Positions 9,071 to 18,013 of a stretch of 64,000 nucleotides of DNA are shown piece after piece. The translations under genes and the position numbers were made by a program. The notes beneath the pieces were generated by a model that was not told the origin of the DNA, did not search any database, and worked only from the letters and a program-made list of their open reading frames with translations. How positions within the stretch are numbered: position 1 is the first letter of the stretch; every line of letters begins with the position of its first letter. The stretch comes from Burkholderiaceae bacterium. GTDB lineage: Bacteria; Pseudomonadota; Gammaproteobacteria; Burkholderiales; Burkholderiaceae_C. The stretch spans positions 1 to 64,000 of the forward strand of contig JAFALA010000072.1 of NCBI GenBank assembly GCA_019234815.1, given 5' to 3'.

Positions 9071-11608
9071 GTGAAGACCTCGCGAGACAAGTTGTCGGTG
9101 GCACCTGAAGTCGGGCGTTGGGGCGCGCGCGCGGTGGCGGCGGCGGGCATTCTGTTGGCGAGTCTGGTGTGGGCCGCCTTGGGTGTCGTGGCCTGGAACA
9201 ATGCTTATAACGAGTTAGCAGCTGCGGAGCAGCGCAACGAATTGGTGGTGCGTGTGATGGAAAACCATGTCACCCGCACGGTGGAGACCGCGTCGGTGGC
9301 GCTGGCTTCCTTGGGCGACGCAGTGGGGGAGTTGAGGGAATTCGATGCGACTCGCCTCGGCGAGATGCTGAACCAGATGCTGATCGGCATGCCGTATCTG
9401 CGCAGTGTTGCCGTTATGGATGCGGAGGGCCGGGTTCTGGCCAGCACCAGCGCGCTGGATCGGGATTTGCGGATCTCGCCTGCATTGCTCGCGCCCCTGC
9501 CGCCCCTCTCCCAGGACGTGCTGCTGCCGTTCTTGCAGGGGCGCGGTCTGGGCGGGTTTCAAGGCCCTGCGCCGGCGCAGGGCGCACCGGATCCCGCGAG
9601 CGCGGGCGTGGGAAGCCTGCCCTTGCTGCGGCATGTGATGGGCCCCAGGGGGCGCGATTTGTATCTCGTTGCCCTCATCAACGTCGACGCCTTGGCCAAT
9701 ATTGATCAAGGCATGCTGATGGACGGCGGCGTTGCCCTGCTGGCCGACTACAGTGGACTCTTGCTGGCATCCACCGCCGGGCTGCCCCTGATGCCGGGCG
9801 CCAAATTGACGCATCTGCCCGTATTCGCGAGCCATCTGCTGGCGCAGGACCATGGAAGTTATCGGGGCGAGGGCGTCAACCCGAGCAAGCGGCTGGTAGC
9901 GTTTCGGGCGTCGCAAACACGCCCGCTGGTCTTGATCGTGGAGCAGTCCTTTGACGCGGTGTTGCAGGCATGGCGCTTGGCGCTGGTCTGGTATGTGGTC
10001 CTGGGAGCGATCGCGACCGCCTTGATCGCCGCCTTCAGCGTGCTCACGCTGCGCAGCCTGCGTGCGCGGGTGCAGTCCAGATGGGCCTTGGATCGCGCGC
10101 ATGAGGAGGTGGCGCAGCGCGAGCAGGACTTGAGCGTGCTGGTGCGCAGCCTGCAGGAGCTGATCTTCCGAACCGACGTGCTGGGCCGCATCAGCTACGT
10201 GAACACGCAATGGCTGGGGAAACGCGGCGACGCCGCGGAAGGCGCGGTAGGGCGGTTTCTGCAAGAGCTTGTCGAGCCGCGCCATCGCGCCGCCGTGGCG
10301 GCCGTGTTTGCGCCCGACAACCTCAGCCTGGTCCGGCATGTGTCGGCATCGATGCGTGCCGTGGACGGTCAATTGCATCATTTCGACATTGCCGTGGTGC
10401 CGCTGCTGGACAGCGGCGGGACTCTACAGGGCTTTGTCGGCAGCGCCGTCGACGTCACCGAGCGGCGCGACGCGCAAAGGCAGTTGGAGCAGCAGCTGGC
10501 CTTCACGGAACTGCTGCGCGAGAGCAGCCCCTTGCCCTTGGCCATGTTCGACACCAAGGGGCGCTATCGCATGGTCAACAAGGCCTGGGAGGACTTCCTG
10601 GGGCGCGGGCGCAAGGACTTGCAGGGCGAGCCCGCCGGCAAATTCTCGTCCCCCTTGGAAGCCGAGCCCTTTTCCAGCCTGGATCCCGACTGGGACGTCG
10701 AAGGCGGGCGGCGGGTCGCCGAGCATGTCGTGCGCGACCTCTACGGCAGGAAGCGCGACATGCTGATCAACAAGTCGCTCGTGCCCGACGGACGCGGCGG
10801 CATCGTGGGGGTGCTCTGCACCCTGGTCGACGTGAGCGAGATCCGGGCTGCCGAGCGCATCACGCGAGAGGCCGCCGAAGCGGCGCAGGAAGCCTCGCGT
10901 GCCAAGAATGAGTTTGTCGCCAACATGAGCCATGAATTGCGCACGCCCTTGCAGTCCATTCTCGGTTTCTCCGAATTGGGGCAGCTCAAGGCGCAGGAGC
11001 ATCCTCGCTTGCATCAGATGTTCACCGACATTCAAAATGCCGGGCAACGCATGCTGGCGCTGGTGAATGATTTGCTCGATGTGGCCAAGATCGAGAGTGC
11101 CGTTGGAACCTTTGAGCTGGAACGCTGCGACTTGCGCATGCTGGTGCGCCAGGTTGCGCATGAATTGGACCCGCTGATGGCCAAGCGCGCCATTCGTCTG
11201 CGCCTGGTGCTGGACGATGCGCCCTTGTTGGCGCGCCTGGACCCGGTGCGGGTCCAGCAGGTGATACGCAATCTGATGGCCAACGCGATCAAATTCTCGC
11301 CCGAAGGCGGCGTCATCACCGTCACGGCCGGCCTCGGCCACGGCAACGGCCTGCATTTGTCAGTCGCCGACCAGGGGCCGGGCATTCCGGAGGCCGAGTT
11401 GGAGGCCATTTTCGAAGCGTTTGTGCAATCAACCGTAACCAAGGATGGCGCCGGAGGCACCGGTTTGGGCCTGGCGATTGCGCGCAAGATTGTCGAAATC
11501 CATGGCGGACGCATCTACGCGGAGAGCGGGCCGCAAGGCGGCGCGGTGTTCCACATCCTCCTGCCGGGGCGTGATTGGCCCGAGTCACAAATCGCCGATC
11601 TGGTTTGA
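9071..11608 (+). CDS. Membrane PAS sensor histidine kinase
   Basis: 845 residues from a GTG start. TM1 is at about 19-42 and TM2 at about 301-326, enclosing a large periplasmic sensor region. Two PAS domains follow (about 355-475 and 485-600; the first ends with the usual VDVTERRDAQRQLE linker). The HisKA box is NMSHELRTPLQSILGFSE (His near 620). The ATPase has N box NLMANAIKFSPEGG, then DQGPGIP and GGTGLGLAIARKIVEIHGG. There is no receiver, so phosphate probably goes to the Hpt protein or the divergent HTH-receiver regulator. Start-site support is weak. Confidence 0.92.
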   Translation: MKTSRDKLSVAPEVGRWGARAVAAAGILLASLVWAALGVVAWNNAYNELAAAEQRNELVVRVMENHVTRTVETASVALASLGDAVGELREFDATRLGEMLNQMLIGMPYLRSVAVMDAEGRVLASTSALDRDLRISPALLAPLPPLSQDVLLPFLQGRGLGGFQGPAPAQGAPDPASAGVGSLPLLRHVMGPRGRDLYLVALINVDALANIDQGMLMDGGVALLADYSGLLLASTAGLPLMPGAKLTHLPVFASHLLAQDHGSYRGEGVNPSKRLVAFRASQTRPLVLIVEQSFDAVLQAWRLALVWYVVLGAIATALIAAFSVLTLRSLRARVQSRWALDRAHEEVAQREQDLSVLVRSLQELIFRTDVLGRISYVNTQWLGKRGDAAEGAVGRFLQELVEPRHRAAVAAVFAPDNLSLVRHVSASMRAVDGQLHHFDIAVVPLLDSGGTLQGFVGSAVDVTERRDAQRQLEQQLAFTELLRESSPLPLAMFDTKGRYRMVNKAWEDFLGRGRKDLQGEPAGKFSSPLEAEPFSSLDPDWDVEGGRRVAEHVVRDLYGRKRDMLINKSLVPDGRGGIVGVLCTLVDVSEIRAAERITREAAEAAQEASRAKNEFVANMSHELRTPLQSILGFSELGQLKAQEHPRLHQMFTDIQNAGQRMLALVNDLLDVAKIESAVGTFELERCDLRMLVRQVAHELDPLMAKRAIRLRLVLDDAPLLARLDPVRVQQVIRNLMANAIKFSPEGGVITVTAGLGHGNGLHLSVADQGPGIPEAELEAIFEAFVQSTVTKDGAGGTGLGLAIARKIVEIHGGRIYAESGPQGGAVFHILLPGRDWPESQIADLV

Positions 11609-11676
11609 AGGCTTGTTACAAAATTAAGTCACTGTTGCCGCGGGCTTGGCTAAAGTGACGCCTCAGGAGCAAGCAG

Positions 11677-12759
11677 ATGGCGCAATTCGTTCACGACGAC
11701 CCGATACGCAGGGATATGGCGTCCGCCTTGGAGGCCGGTGCGCGTCTGGGTGTATGGCGAATCATCGAGCGCCTGCATGCCTGTGAATCCGGGCATTGGT
11801 ACCGCGTCGAGCACGTCCTGGCCACCGATGAGCGGGCGCTGCTGCTGGTGTATCGCCGCAGCGAGGACGCCGCCTCGATCCTGCTGCGCTTTGCCGAAGA
11901 GCTGCCGGGTGTGGCGCAAGCCTGGAAGGGGCGCTTGGGCCTGGCTTTGGACAGCGGCGTGGCCCCCGATGGGCTGCCTTATGTGGTGATGCAAAGCCTG
12001 CCGGGGCGGGCCTTGATTCCGGCACTGGCGGACCTGCCGCTGCGGCAGCGCATGGGCTATCTGAGCAGCCTGTGCAAATTGCTGCACGAGTTGCACGAGC
12101 AGGGCCTGCTGCTGTTCGAGCTGGATCCCAGCATGTTGTGGATCACGCACGAGGGGCAGGCCGCGTTGATGGCTATGGGCCTGGTGGCCCAGGGTGATGG
12201 CCGAAGCCGCGACGAGACCACGATCACCGGGGGCTTGCGTCAGGCGAGGCGCAGTTTTTGCCTGGCGTCGCTGCCGTACCGTGCGCCCGAACTGGGCGGC
12301 GGCGAGATGTCCGACCTGGCCGGCGAGGCCTATGCCCTGGGCAAGCTCATGCTGACCTTGCTGGGCGCGCGAGTCGATTCCGACGCCTCGGCGCTGATGG
12401 GACGCGCCGATGTGAAGTCCCTGTCGTCGTGGGTTGCGCTGAGCCGCAGCGAGCGCGAGAGCCTCACCGCCGTGGCCCAGAAAGCCGGCGCAGCCACGCC
12501 GCAGGAGCGCTACCAGACCGTCGATGAGCTGAGCGCCGATCTGGACGCGTGGCTGAGCGGGCAGCTGGAGCGCGCCGCTGCGCCGGCCGACGCGCCTCTG
12601 GTGATACCGGCGGACATGGTTCATGCCGTTGCCGGCGCCCATCATCGCCCCTGGGCCGCGGTGATGCTGATGACCCTGGGTGCGCTGGCCTTGGTGTGGT
12701 GGTTTTTCGGGGCACAGATCATGGGAGAGCTGCAGGTCGGTGTGCTGGCGCGTTTATGA
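11677..12759 (+). CDS. Protein-kinase-like protein with degenerate active site (pseudokinase) and C-terminal TM
   Basis: 360 residues with the two-lobed bacterial Ser/Thr kinase layout. The VAIK-type lysine is missing (LLLVYRRSED), the catalytic-loop RDLKPSN position reads FELDPSM, and the DFG position reads AMG. The activation-segment end YRAPELGGGEMSDLAGEAYALGKLMLTLLG is well kept. One transmembrane helix is near 322-343 (AAVMLMTLGALALVWWFF). A clear AGGAG precedes the ATG. It sits 68 bases after the PAS kinase and may be a scaffold of the same pathway. Loss of catalysis is inferred from the motifs. Confidence 0.8.
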   Translation: MAQFVHDDPIRRDMASALEAGARLGVWRIIERLHACESGHWYRVEHVLATDERALLLVYRRSEDAASILLRFAEELPGVAQAWKGRLGLALDSGVAPDGLPYVVMQSLPGRALIPALADLPLRQRMGYLSSLCKLLHELHEQGLLLFELDPSMLWITHEGQAALMAMGLVAQGDGRSRDETTITGGLRQARRSFCLASLPYRAPELGGGEMSDLAGEAYALGKLMLTLLGARVDSDASALMGRADVKSLSSWVALSRSERESLTAVAQKAGAATPQERYQTVDELSADLDAWLSGQLERAAAPADAPLVIPADMVHAVAGAHHRPWAAVMLMTLGALALVWWFFGAQIMGELQVGVLARL

Positions 12760-12783
12760 TCCAGCGCCCCTCACCCGACAGCC

Positions 12784-14844
12784 ATGGCCGACGCTCCCTC
12801 CACACTCAATCCCGCGCAGCTTGAAGCGGTTCATCATCTGCACGGGCCCTGTCTGGTCGTGGCGGGCGCAGGCTCGGGCAAGACGCGCGTCATCACCCAG
12901 AAGATCGCCCGGCTGCTGCAGGCCGGCTACCAGGCCAGGCAGATCGCCGCTATCACCTTCACCAACAAGGCCTCGCAGGAAATGCGCGAGCGCGCCAAGA
13001 GCCTGGTGGGGCCGCGCGCTGCCAAGGATCTGGCCATTTCGACCTTCCACTCGCTGGGCGTGCGCATGCTGCGCGAGGAGGGCAGCCGCGTCGGGCTGAA
13101 GGAGCAGTTCTCGATCCTGGACAGCGACGACGTGCTGTCGGTGTTGCGTGACGCGGGCGGCACCACCGATGCCAACCAGGCGCGTTCCTGGCAATGGACC
13201 ATCTCGCTCTGGAAGAACCAGGGCCTGACGGCCGAGATGGCGCTGAAGGCCGCCAAGGACGAGAACGAACGCGTCGCTGCCGTGGTCATGGGCCGCTACC
13301 AGGAACGATTGGCAGCGTATCAGGCGGTCGATTTCGACGACCTGATCGGCCTGCCGCTCAAGTTGTTGACCGAAGACGCCGAGGCGCGCGGCAAGTGGCA
13401 GGACAAGCTGCGCTACGTGCTGGTCGACGAGTACCAGGACACCAACGCTGTGCAGTACGACCTGCTGCGCGCCCTGGTGGGCGAGCGCGCCATGTTCACC
13501 GCGGTGGGTGACGACGATCAGAGCATCTACGGCTGGCGCGGCGCCACCATCGAGAACCTCAAGCGCCTGCCGCTGGACTTTCCCTCGCTGAAGGTGATCG
13601 CGCTGGAGCAGAACTACCGCTCCACGGGCGCCATCCTGCGCGCCGCCAACAACGTGATCGCGACCAATCCCAAGCTGTTCGAGAAGAAGCTGTGGAGCGA
13701 GTTCGGCGACGGCGAGCCCATCGCGCTGGTCGAGTCGGACGGCGAGGAGCACGAGGCCGAGCGCGCCGTGGCCCGCATCCAGTCCATCCGCGCCAACCAG
13801 GGCGCGGTCAAGTTCGCCGATTTCGCCATCCTGTACCGCGCCAACCACCAGGCGCGCGTGTTCGAACAGGCGCTGCGGCGCGCGCAGATTCCCTACAAGG
13901 TGTCGGGCGGGCAGAGCTTCTTCGACAAGAGCGAGATCAAGGACCTCTGCGCCTGGCTGCGCCTGCTCGTCAACCAGGACGACGACCCGGCCTTCCTGCG
14001 CGCCGTCACCACGCCCAAGCGCGGCATCGGCCACCAGACCCTGGGCGCCCTGAGCCAGTTCGCGGGGCGTTGGAAGATCAGCATGTACGAGGCGCTGTTC
14101 TCTGAGTCGCTGTCCACCGTGCTGAGCCAGCGCGCCATCGGCTCGCTGCACGAATTCGGCCGTTACCTGAACGATCTCGAATACCGCGCCAAGCATTGCT
14201 CCGGCGCCGAGAATGCCAAGACGCTGATGATGGAGTGGCTCAAGGACATCGGCTACGAGCAGCACCTGCTCGACAACGACGACAACGAAAAAGCCGCTGC
14301 CGCGCGCTGGAACAACGTGATGGATTTCGTCGACTGGGTGGCCAAGCGCTGCGGCGGCCAGCTCAGCCAGGAAGGCGGTACGACGTTCGAGGAACCCCAG
14401 CAGACGGTCCTGGAAGTGGCGCAGACCATCAGCGTGATCCTGTCGCTGGCCGAGCGCGGCGAGGAGCAGGACCAGGTCGTGCTGACCACCCTGCACGCGT
14501 CCAAGGGCCTGGAGTGGCCGCATGTCTTCCTGGCCGGCATCAACGAAGGCCTGCTGCCCTTCAAGGCCGACGACGAGGAGATGACGGCGCAGCGCCTCGA
14601 GGAAGAGCGCCGCCTGATGTACGTGGGCATCACGCGCGCGCGCACGACCCTGGCGGTCAGCACCTTGCGGCGGCGCAAGAAGTCGCGCGAGATGGTGATG
14701 GGCATTCCCAGCCGCTTCATCGCGGAGATGAAGCTGCATGAAAGCGGCATCAAGGAAGATCCGCGCGAGAAGCTCAAGCGCATGCGCGAGATGTTCGCGG
14801 CCAAGGGCGCCGCCAGTGCGGCGGCGCAGAAGGCCCAGCCTTGA
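12784..14844 (+). CDS. rep: ATP-dependent DNA helicase Rep (UvrD/PcrA superfamily)
   Basis: 686 residues, superfamily 1A helicase: Q motif LNPAQLEAV, Walker A AGAGSGKT (28-34), Ia TFTNKAS, motif II VDEYQDTN, motif III GDDDQSIYGWRGA, motif IV EQNYRST, motif V TLHASKGLEWPHVF and motif VI EEERRLMYVGITRAR. GYQARQIAAITFTNKA and the PTPKRGIG-type segment (TTPKRGIGHQTLG) follow Rep more closely than UvrD. Rep is a 3'-5' helicase that clears protein from DNA ahead of forks. 24 bases after the pseudokinase gene. The choice of Rep over UvrD is based on these segments only. Confidence 0.9.
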   Translation: MADAPSTLNPAQLEAVHHLHGPCLVVAGAGSGKTRVITQKIARLLQAGYQARQIAAITFTNKASQEMRERAKSLVGPRAAKDLAISTFHSLGVRMLREEGSRVGLKEQFSILDSDDVLSVLRDAGGTTDANQARSWQWTISLWKNQGLTAEMALKAAKDENERVAAVVMGRYQERLAAYQAVDFDDLIGLPLKLLTEDAEARGKWQDKLRYVLVDEYQDTNAVQYDLLRALVGERAMFTAVGDDDQSIYGWRGATIENLKRLPLDFPSLKVIALEQNYRSTGAILRAANNVIATNPKLFEKKLWSEFGDGEPIALVESDGEEHEAERAVARIQSIRANQGAVKFADFAILYRANHQARVFEQALRRAQIPYKVSGGQSFFDKSEIKDLCAWLRLLVNQDDDPAFLRAVTTPKRGIGHQTLGALSQFAGRWKISMYEALFSESLSTVLSQRAIGSLHEFGRYLNDLEYRAKHCSGAENAKTLMMEWLKDIGYEQHLLDNDDNEKAAAARWNNVMDFVDWVAKRCGGQLSQEGGTTFEEPQQTVLEVAQTISVILSLAERGEEQDQVVLTTLHASKGLEWPHVFLAGINEGLLPFKADDEEMTAQRLEEERRLMYVGITRARTTLAVSTLRRRKKSREMVMGIPSRFIAEMKLHESGIKEDPREKLKRMREMFAAKGAASAAAQKAQP

Positions 14845-14891
14845 CGCAGGGCGTTGATGCGGGGCGTTGATGATGGGGAGCTTTACGCGGC

Positions 14892-15734
14892 CTACATCCC
14901 CTTGAACAGGTGCGTGTAGCTGCGGCTCACTTCCAGCTTCTCGTTCAGGCCCTTCACGCTGACCAGCTGGCGGCCACGGAAATCGCGGCCGACGCCGGCG
15001 ATCGCCTTGACGTTGATCAGCGTGGAGCGGTGGATCTGCCAGAACTGCGCGGGGTCGAGTTCGTCCACCAGCTCCTTGATCGGCTTGCGGATCAGGGCCT
15101 CCAGCGATTCGGTCTGGACCCGGGTGTATTTTTCATCGCTGATGAAGAACAGGATGTCTTCCACCGGGATCATCTGGATGGTCTGGCCGACTGTGGCCTG
15201 GATCCACTGCAGGTAAGGCCTGCGCCCCTCGGGATGCAGCTGGGCCGTGAGCTTGTGCAGCAATTGCTGCAGCGAGGCGCCCGGCGGCTGGCTTAAGGCG
15301 CCGCCGCCGTTTTCATGCTTTTGCGCGAGCTTTTGCTGGATGCGCGCCACCGTGATGCTCAGGCGCTCGCGCTCGGCGGGTTTGAGCACATAGTCGGCCA
15401 CGCCCTGTTCGAAGGCCTCGACGGCGTACTGGTCGTAGGCGGTGATGAACACGATCTCGGGCACCAGCCAGTTCTCATCCTGCGGCAGTTGGGCTATTTC
15501 GCGCGCCGCTTCGACGCCGCTCAGGCCCGGCATGCGGATGTCCAGGAACACGATGTCGGGCTGGTGCTCGCGCGTCAGGTCCACGGCCTCCTGGCCGTTC
15601 TTGGCTTCCGCCACGATCTCCAGTCCGGGCCAGATCTCGTTCAGGCGCTTGCGCAATTGCTCGCGCATCAGGCGTTCATCGTCCGCAAGGACGGCGCGCA
15701 CGGGGGCGCGATCGGGTTGGGATGGCATGTTCAT
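14892..15734 (-). CDS. LytTR-family response regulator
   Basis: 280 residues. The receiver (12-130) has [10 protein letters not shown], phospho-Asp in [13 protein letters not shown] and Lys in [12 protein letters not shown] Gln/Pro linker precedes a C-terminal LytTR DNA-binding domain (about 175-280) with [29 protein letters not shown] and a final [10 protein letters not shown]. It is the AlgR/LytR type, normally paired with a 5TM-Lyt or LytS-like kinase. Its start overlaps the stop of the Lrp-type gene upstream (ATGA at 15731-15734), so the two are translationally coupled. The likely kinase is encoded 2.3 kb away at 18010-19389. Confidence 0.93.
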   Translation of the reverse strand: MNMPSQPDRAPVRAVLADDERLMREQLRKRLNEIWPGLEIVAEAKNGQEAVDLTREHQPDIVFLDIRMPGLSGVEAAREIAQLPQDENWLVPEIVFITAYDQYAVEAFEQGVADYVLKPAERERLSITVARIQQKLAQKHENGGGALSQPPGASLQQLLHKLTAQLHPEGRRPYLQWIQATVGQTIQMIPVEDILFFISDEKYTRVQTESLEALIRKPIKELVDELDPAQFWQIHRSTLINVKAIAGVGRDFRGRQLVSVKGLNEKLEVSRSYTHLFKGM

Positions 15735-16201
15735 GGTGGGTTCAGTGGCAGTTTGTGGCGTGTGTCCTTGAGCGTCTTCATGACGATTTGCGAGCAGATG
15801 TCGCGCATGCCCGGCACCTTGTTGAGGCGCTCGACGACGAAATCGGAAAACTCGCGCAGATTGCGGCAGCGTACCTGCAGCATGTAGTTGGACTGCCCGG
15901 TCACCACGTAGGCGGCCGCGACCTCGTCAAACCGCAGCAGCTGCTGGAGAAATTCGTCATGCCAATCGGCGCGCGTGCGATCCAGCGTGATCTGCACGAA
16001 GGCCTCCAGCTCGAATCCCAGCTGCGCCGTATCGAGTTCGGCGTGGTAGCCGTGGATCAGCCCGTTGTCCTCCAAGGCCCGCACGCGCCGCAGACAGGCC
16101 GATGGCGACAGGGCGACCTTGTCCGCCAGGTCCTGATTGCTCAGCCTGCCGTTGGCTTGCAAGGCGCTCAATATGCGGTGGTCGATGGCATCCAGTTGCA
16201 T
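15731..16201 (-). CDS. Lrp/AsnC-family regulator, probably of kynureninase
   Basis: 156 residues: N-terminal winged HTH ([27 protein letters not shown], then [14 protein letters not shown]) and C-terminal ligand-binding RAM/Lrp domain ([11 protein letters not shown] onward). Divergent from kynU, across a 144-base region holding a palindrome, as in KynR-type regulators that sense kynurenine. The stop overlaps the LytTR regulator start, an unusual pairing. Effector identity is inferred from position. Confidence 0.88.
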   Translation of the reverse strand: MQLDAIDHRILSALQANGRLSNQDLADKVALSPSACLRRVRALEDNGLIHGYHAELDTAQLGFELEAFVQITLDRTRADWHDEFLQQLLRFDEVAAAYVVTGQSNYMLQVRCRNLREFSDFVVERLNKVPGMRDICSQIVMKTLKDTRHKLPLNPP

Positions 16202-16260
16202 TTTGCAAGATTCGGCGTTTCAAAAGTGTTAGGGCAGAATATTCTGCGAATTCTGGATCA

Positions 16261-16281
16261 ATTGCAATGCGAACTTGCAAT
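16261..16281. promoter_or_regulatory. Candidate Lrp/KynR operator
   Basis: Perfect inverted repeat ATTGCAA - 7 bases - TTGCAAT between the divergent regulator gene and kynU, a typical size for an Lrp/AsnC dimer site. The rest of 16202-16345 shows no gene; AGGAGA at 16335-16340 is the kynU ribosome binding site. Confidence 0.5.
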
Positions 16282-16345
16282 TTTTTCTGAGGTGCTCCTT
16301 GCTAAGATTTCTGCCGTTGACCCACGCCAACCCCAGGAGACATCC

Positions 16346-17596
16346 ATGCACAGCCGCGACCTTTGCCTGCAGGCCGATCGTCAAGACGAACTTGCGAACC
16401 TGCGCCATCAGTTTTCATTGCCGCACGGGGTGATCTACCTCGACGGCAACTCCCTGGGCGTGCTGCCCAAGACGGCCACGGCGCGCAGCCAGCACGTGCT
16501 GGAGCAGGAATGGGGCGTGGGCCTGATCCGCAGCTGGAATACCGCGCGCTGGTTTGAGCTGCCGACGCGCCTGGGCGAAAAGCTGGGCCGCCTGATCGGG
16601 GCCGAGGCGGGCGAGGTGGTCGTGACGGACACGACCTCGCTGAATTTGTTCAAGGCCCTGGCTGCGGCGCTGCGCATCCAGCAGGCACAGGCACCCAAGC
16701 GCCGGGTGATCGTCTCGGAGCGCGACAACTTCCCGACCGACCTGTACATGATGCAGGGCATGATCGACTTTCTCCAGCAAGGCTACGAGTTGCGTCTGAT
16801 CGACGAGACGCTCTCGCTGGAGCAGGCCCTGACCGATGAGGTGGCCGTGCTGGCGCTGTCGCACGTCAATTACCGCACCGGCGCCATGTACGACATGGCC
16901 GAGGTCACCGCGAAGGCGCAGGCCCGCGGCGCGCTCGTCATCTGGGACCTGGCGCATGCAGCCGGCGCGGTGCCCGTGGACCTGAACGGCGCCGACGCCG
17001 ATTTCGCCGTCGGCTGCACCTACAAATACCTGAATGGCGGCCCCGGCTCGCCGGCCTTCATCTGGGTGTCGGCGCGCCATCAGGATCGCTTTTGGCAGCC
17101 GCTTTCGGGTTGGTGGGGCCATTCGCGTCCCTTCGACATGGCCACCGACTACCAGCCGGCGCAGGGCATTCGCCGCTTTCTCTGCGGCACGCAACCGATC
17201 CTGTCGATGTCGCTGGTGGAGTGCGGGTTGGATGTCGCCCTGCAGGTCGACATGGCGGCGCTGCGCAAGAAGTCGCTGGCCCTGACCGACCTGTTCATCC
17301 AGCTGGTCGAGCAGCGCTGCGGCCATCATCCGCTGACCCTGATCACGCCGCGCGAGCATGCCAGCCGCGGCAGCCATGTGAGCTTCATGCACCCGCAGGG
17401 TTACGCCGTGATGCAGGCCCTGATCGCCCGCGGCGTGATTGGCGACTACCGCGAACCGGAGGTGCTGCGATTCGGCATCACGCCGCTGTACCTGGGCTAC
17501 GCCGACATCTGGGACGCCGTGGAAGTGCTGCGCGACATCCTGGACAGCGCCAGCTGGAACCAGCCGGCATTCATGGCGCGTGCCGCCGTGACCTGA
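16346..17596 (+). CDS. kynU: Kynureninase
   Basis: 416 residues, the usual length. PLP-dependent aminotransferase class V fold: [12 protein letters not shown] near the start, [11 protein letters not shown], the [14 protein letters not shown] aspartate segment, the PLP lysine in [11 protein letters not shown] near 228, and WWGH and GTQPILSM. It cleaves L-kynurenine to anthranilate and alanine, or hydroxykynurenine to hydroxyanthranilate. ATG at 16346 follows AGGAGA. No kynA or kynB is adjacent, although these three are often clustered in Burkholderiales. Confidence 0.97.
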   Translation: MHSRDLCLQADRQDELANLRHQFSLPHGVIYLDGNSLGVLPKTATARSQHVLEQEWGVGLIRSWNTARWFELPTRLGEKLGRLIGAEAGEVVVTDTTSLNLFKALAAALRIQQAQAPKRRVIVSERDNFPTDLYMMQGMIDFLQQGYELRLIDETLSLEQALTDEVAVLALSHVNYRTGAMYDMAEVTAKAQARGALVIWDLAHAAGAVPVDLNGADADFAVGCTYKYLNGGPGSPAFIWVSARHQDRFWQPLSGWWGHSRPFDMATDYQPAQGIRRFLCGTQPILSMSLVECGLDVALQVDMAALRKKSLALTDLFIQLVEQRCGHHPLTLITPREHASRGSHVSFMHPQGYAVMQALIARGVIGDYREPEVLRFGITPLYLGYADIWDAVEVLRDILDSASWNQPAFMARAAVT

Positions 17597-17605
17597 TGTG
17601 CGTCC

Positions 17606-18013
17606 TCAGCGCTCACCCTGTTGCGGCGTGGATCCGGAACGGCGGCGGCGCGGACGCAGCACCAGCCACAGCAGCAGGCCGACCAGCAGCAAAGGCGAGC
17701 TCAGCAGCGCTCCGGCGCCCAGCAGCGGCAGCAGGATCAGGCTCAGCACGCCGCCCACGATCAGCAGCGGCAAGGCCACGCTGAGCAGCACCACCAGGGG
17801 CAATACCAGGCTCAGAGCCATCAGGGCGACGGCCAGGCCCGCGAGCAGGCCCAGGCCCTGCCAGCCGCTCAATTCGCTGAGCTGGACCGACTCGCCGTTG
17901 ATGATGATGTTCAGCCCGGGGTCGGCCGTGTTGGCGGCCCAGAGTGCCAGCAGTCCCAGGCCGAGTGCGCTCAGCACGGCGAGTACGACCGTCAGTTTCA
18001 AGAAGGTTTTCAT
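17606..18013 (-). CDS. Small hydrophobic membrane protein, function unknown
   Basis: 135 residues. A first hydrophobic helix at about 5-27, then two or three very Leu/Val-rich helices between about 52 and 118, and a basic tail (RPRRRRSGSTP). Its ATG overlaps the stop of the LytS-type kinase (ATGA at 18010-18013), so it is translationally coupled to the kinase and may be a membrane accessory of it. No family recognised. Confidence 0.75.
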   Translation of the reverse strand: MKTFLKLTVVLAVLSALGLGLLALWAANTADPGLNIIINGESVQLSELSGWQGLGLLAGLAVALMALSLVLPLVVLLSVALPLLIVGGVLSLILLPLLGAGALLSSPLLLVGLLLWLVLRPRRRRSGSTPQQGER

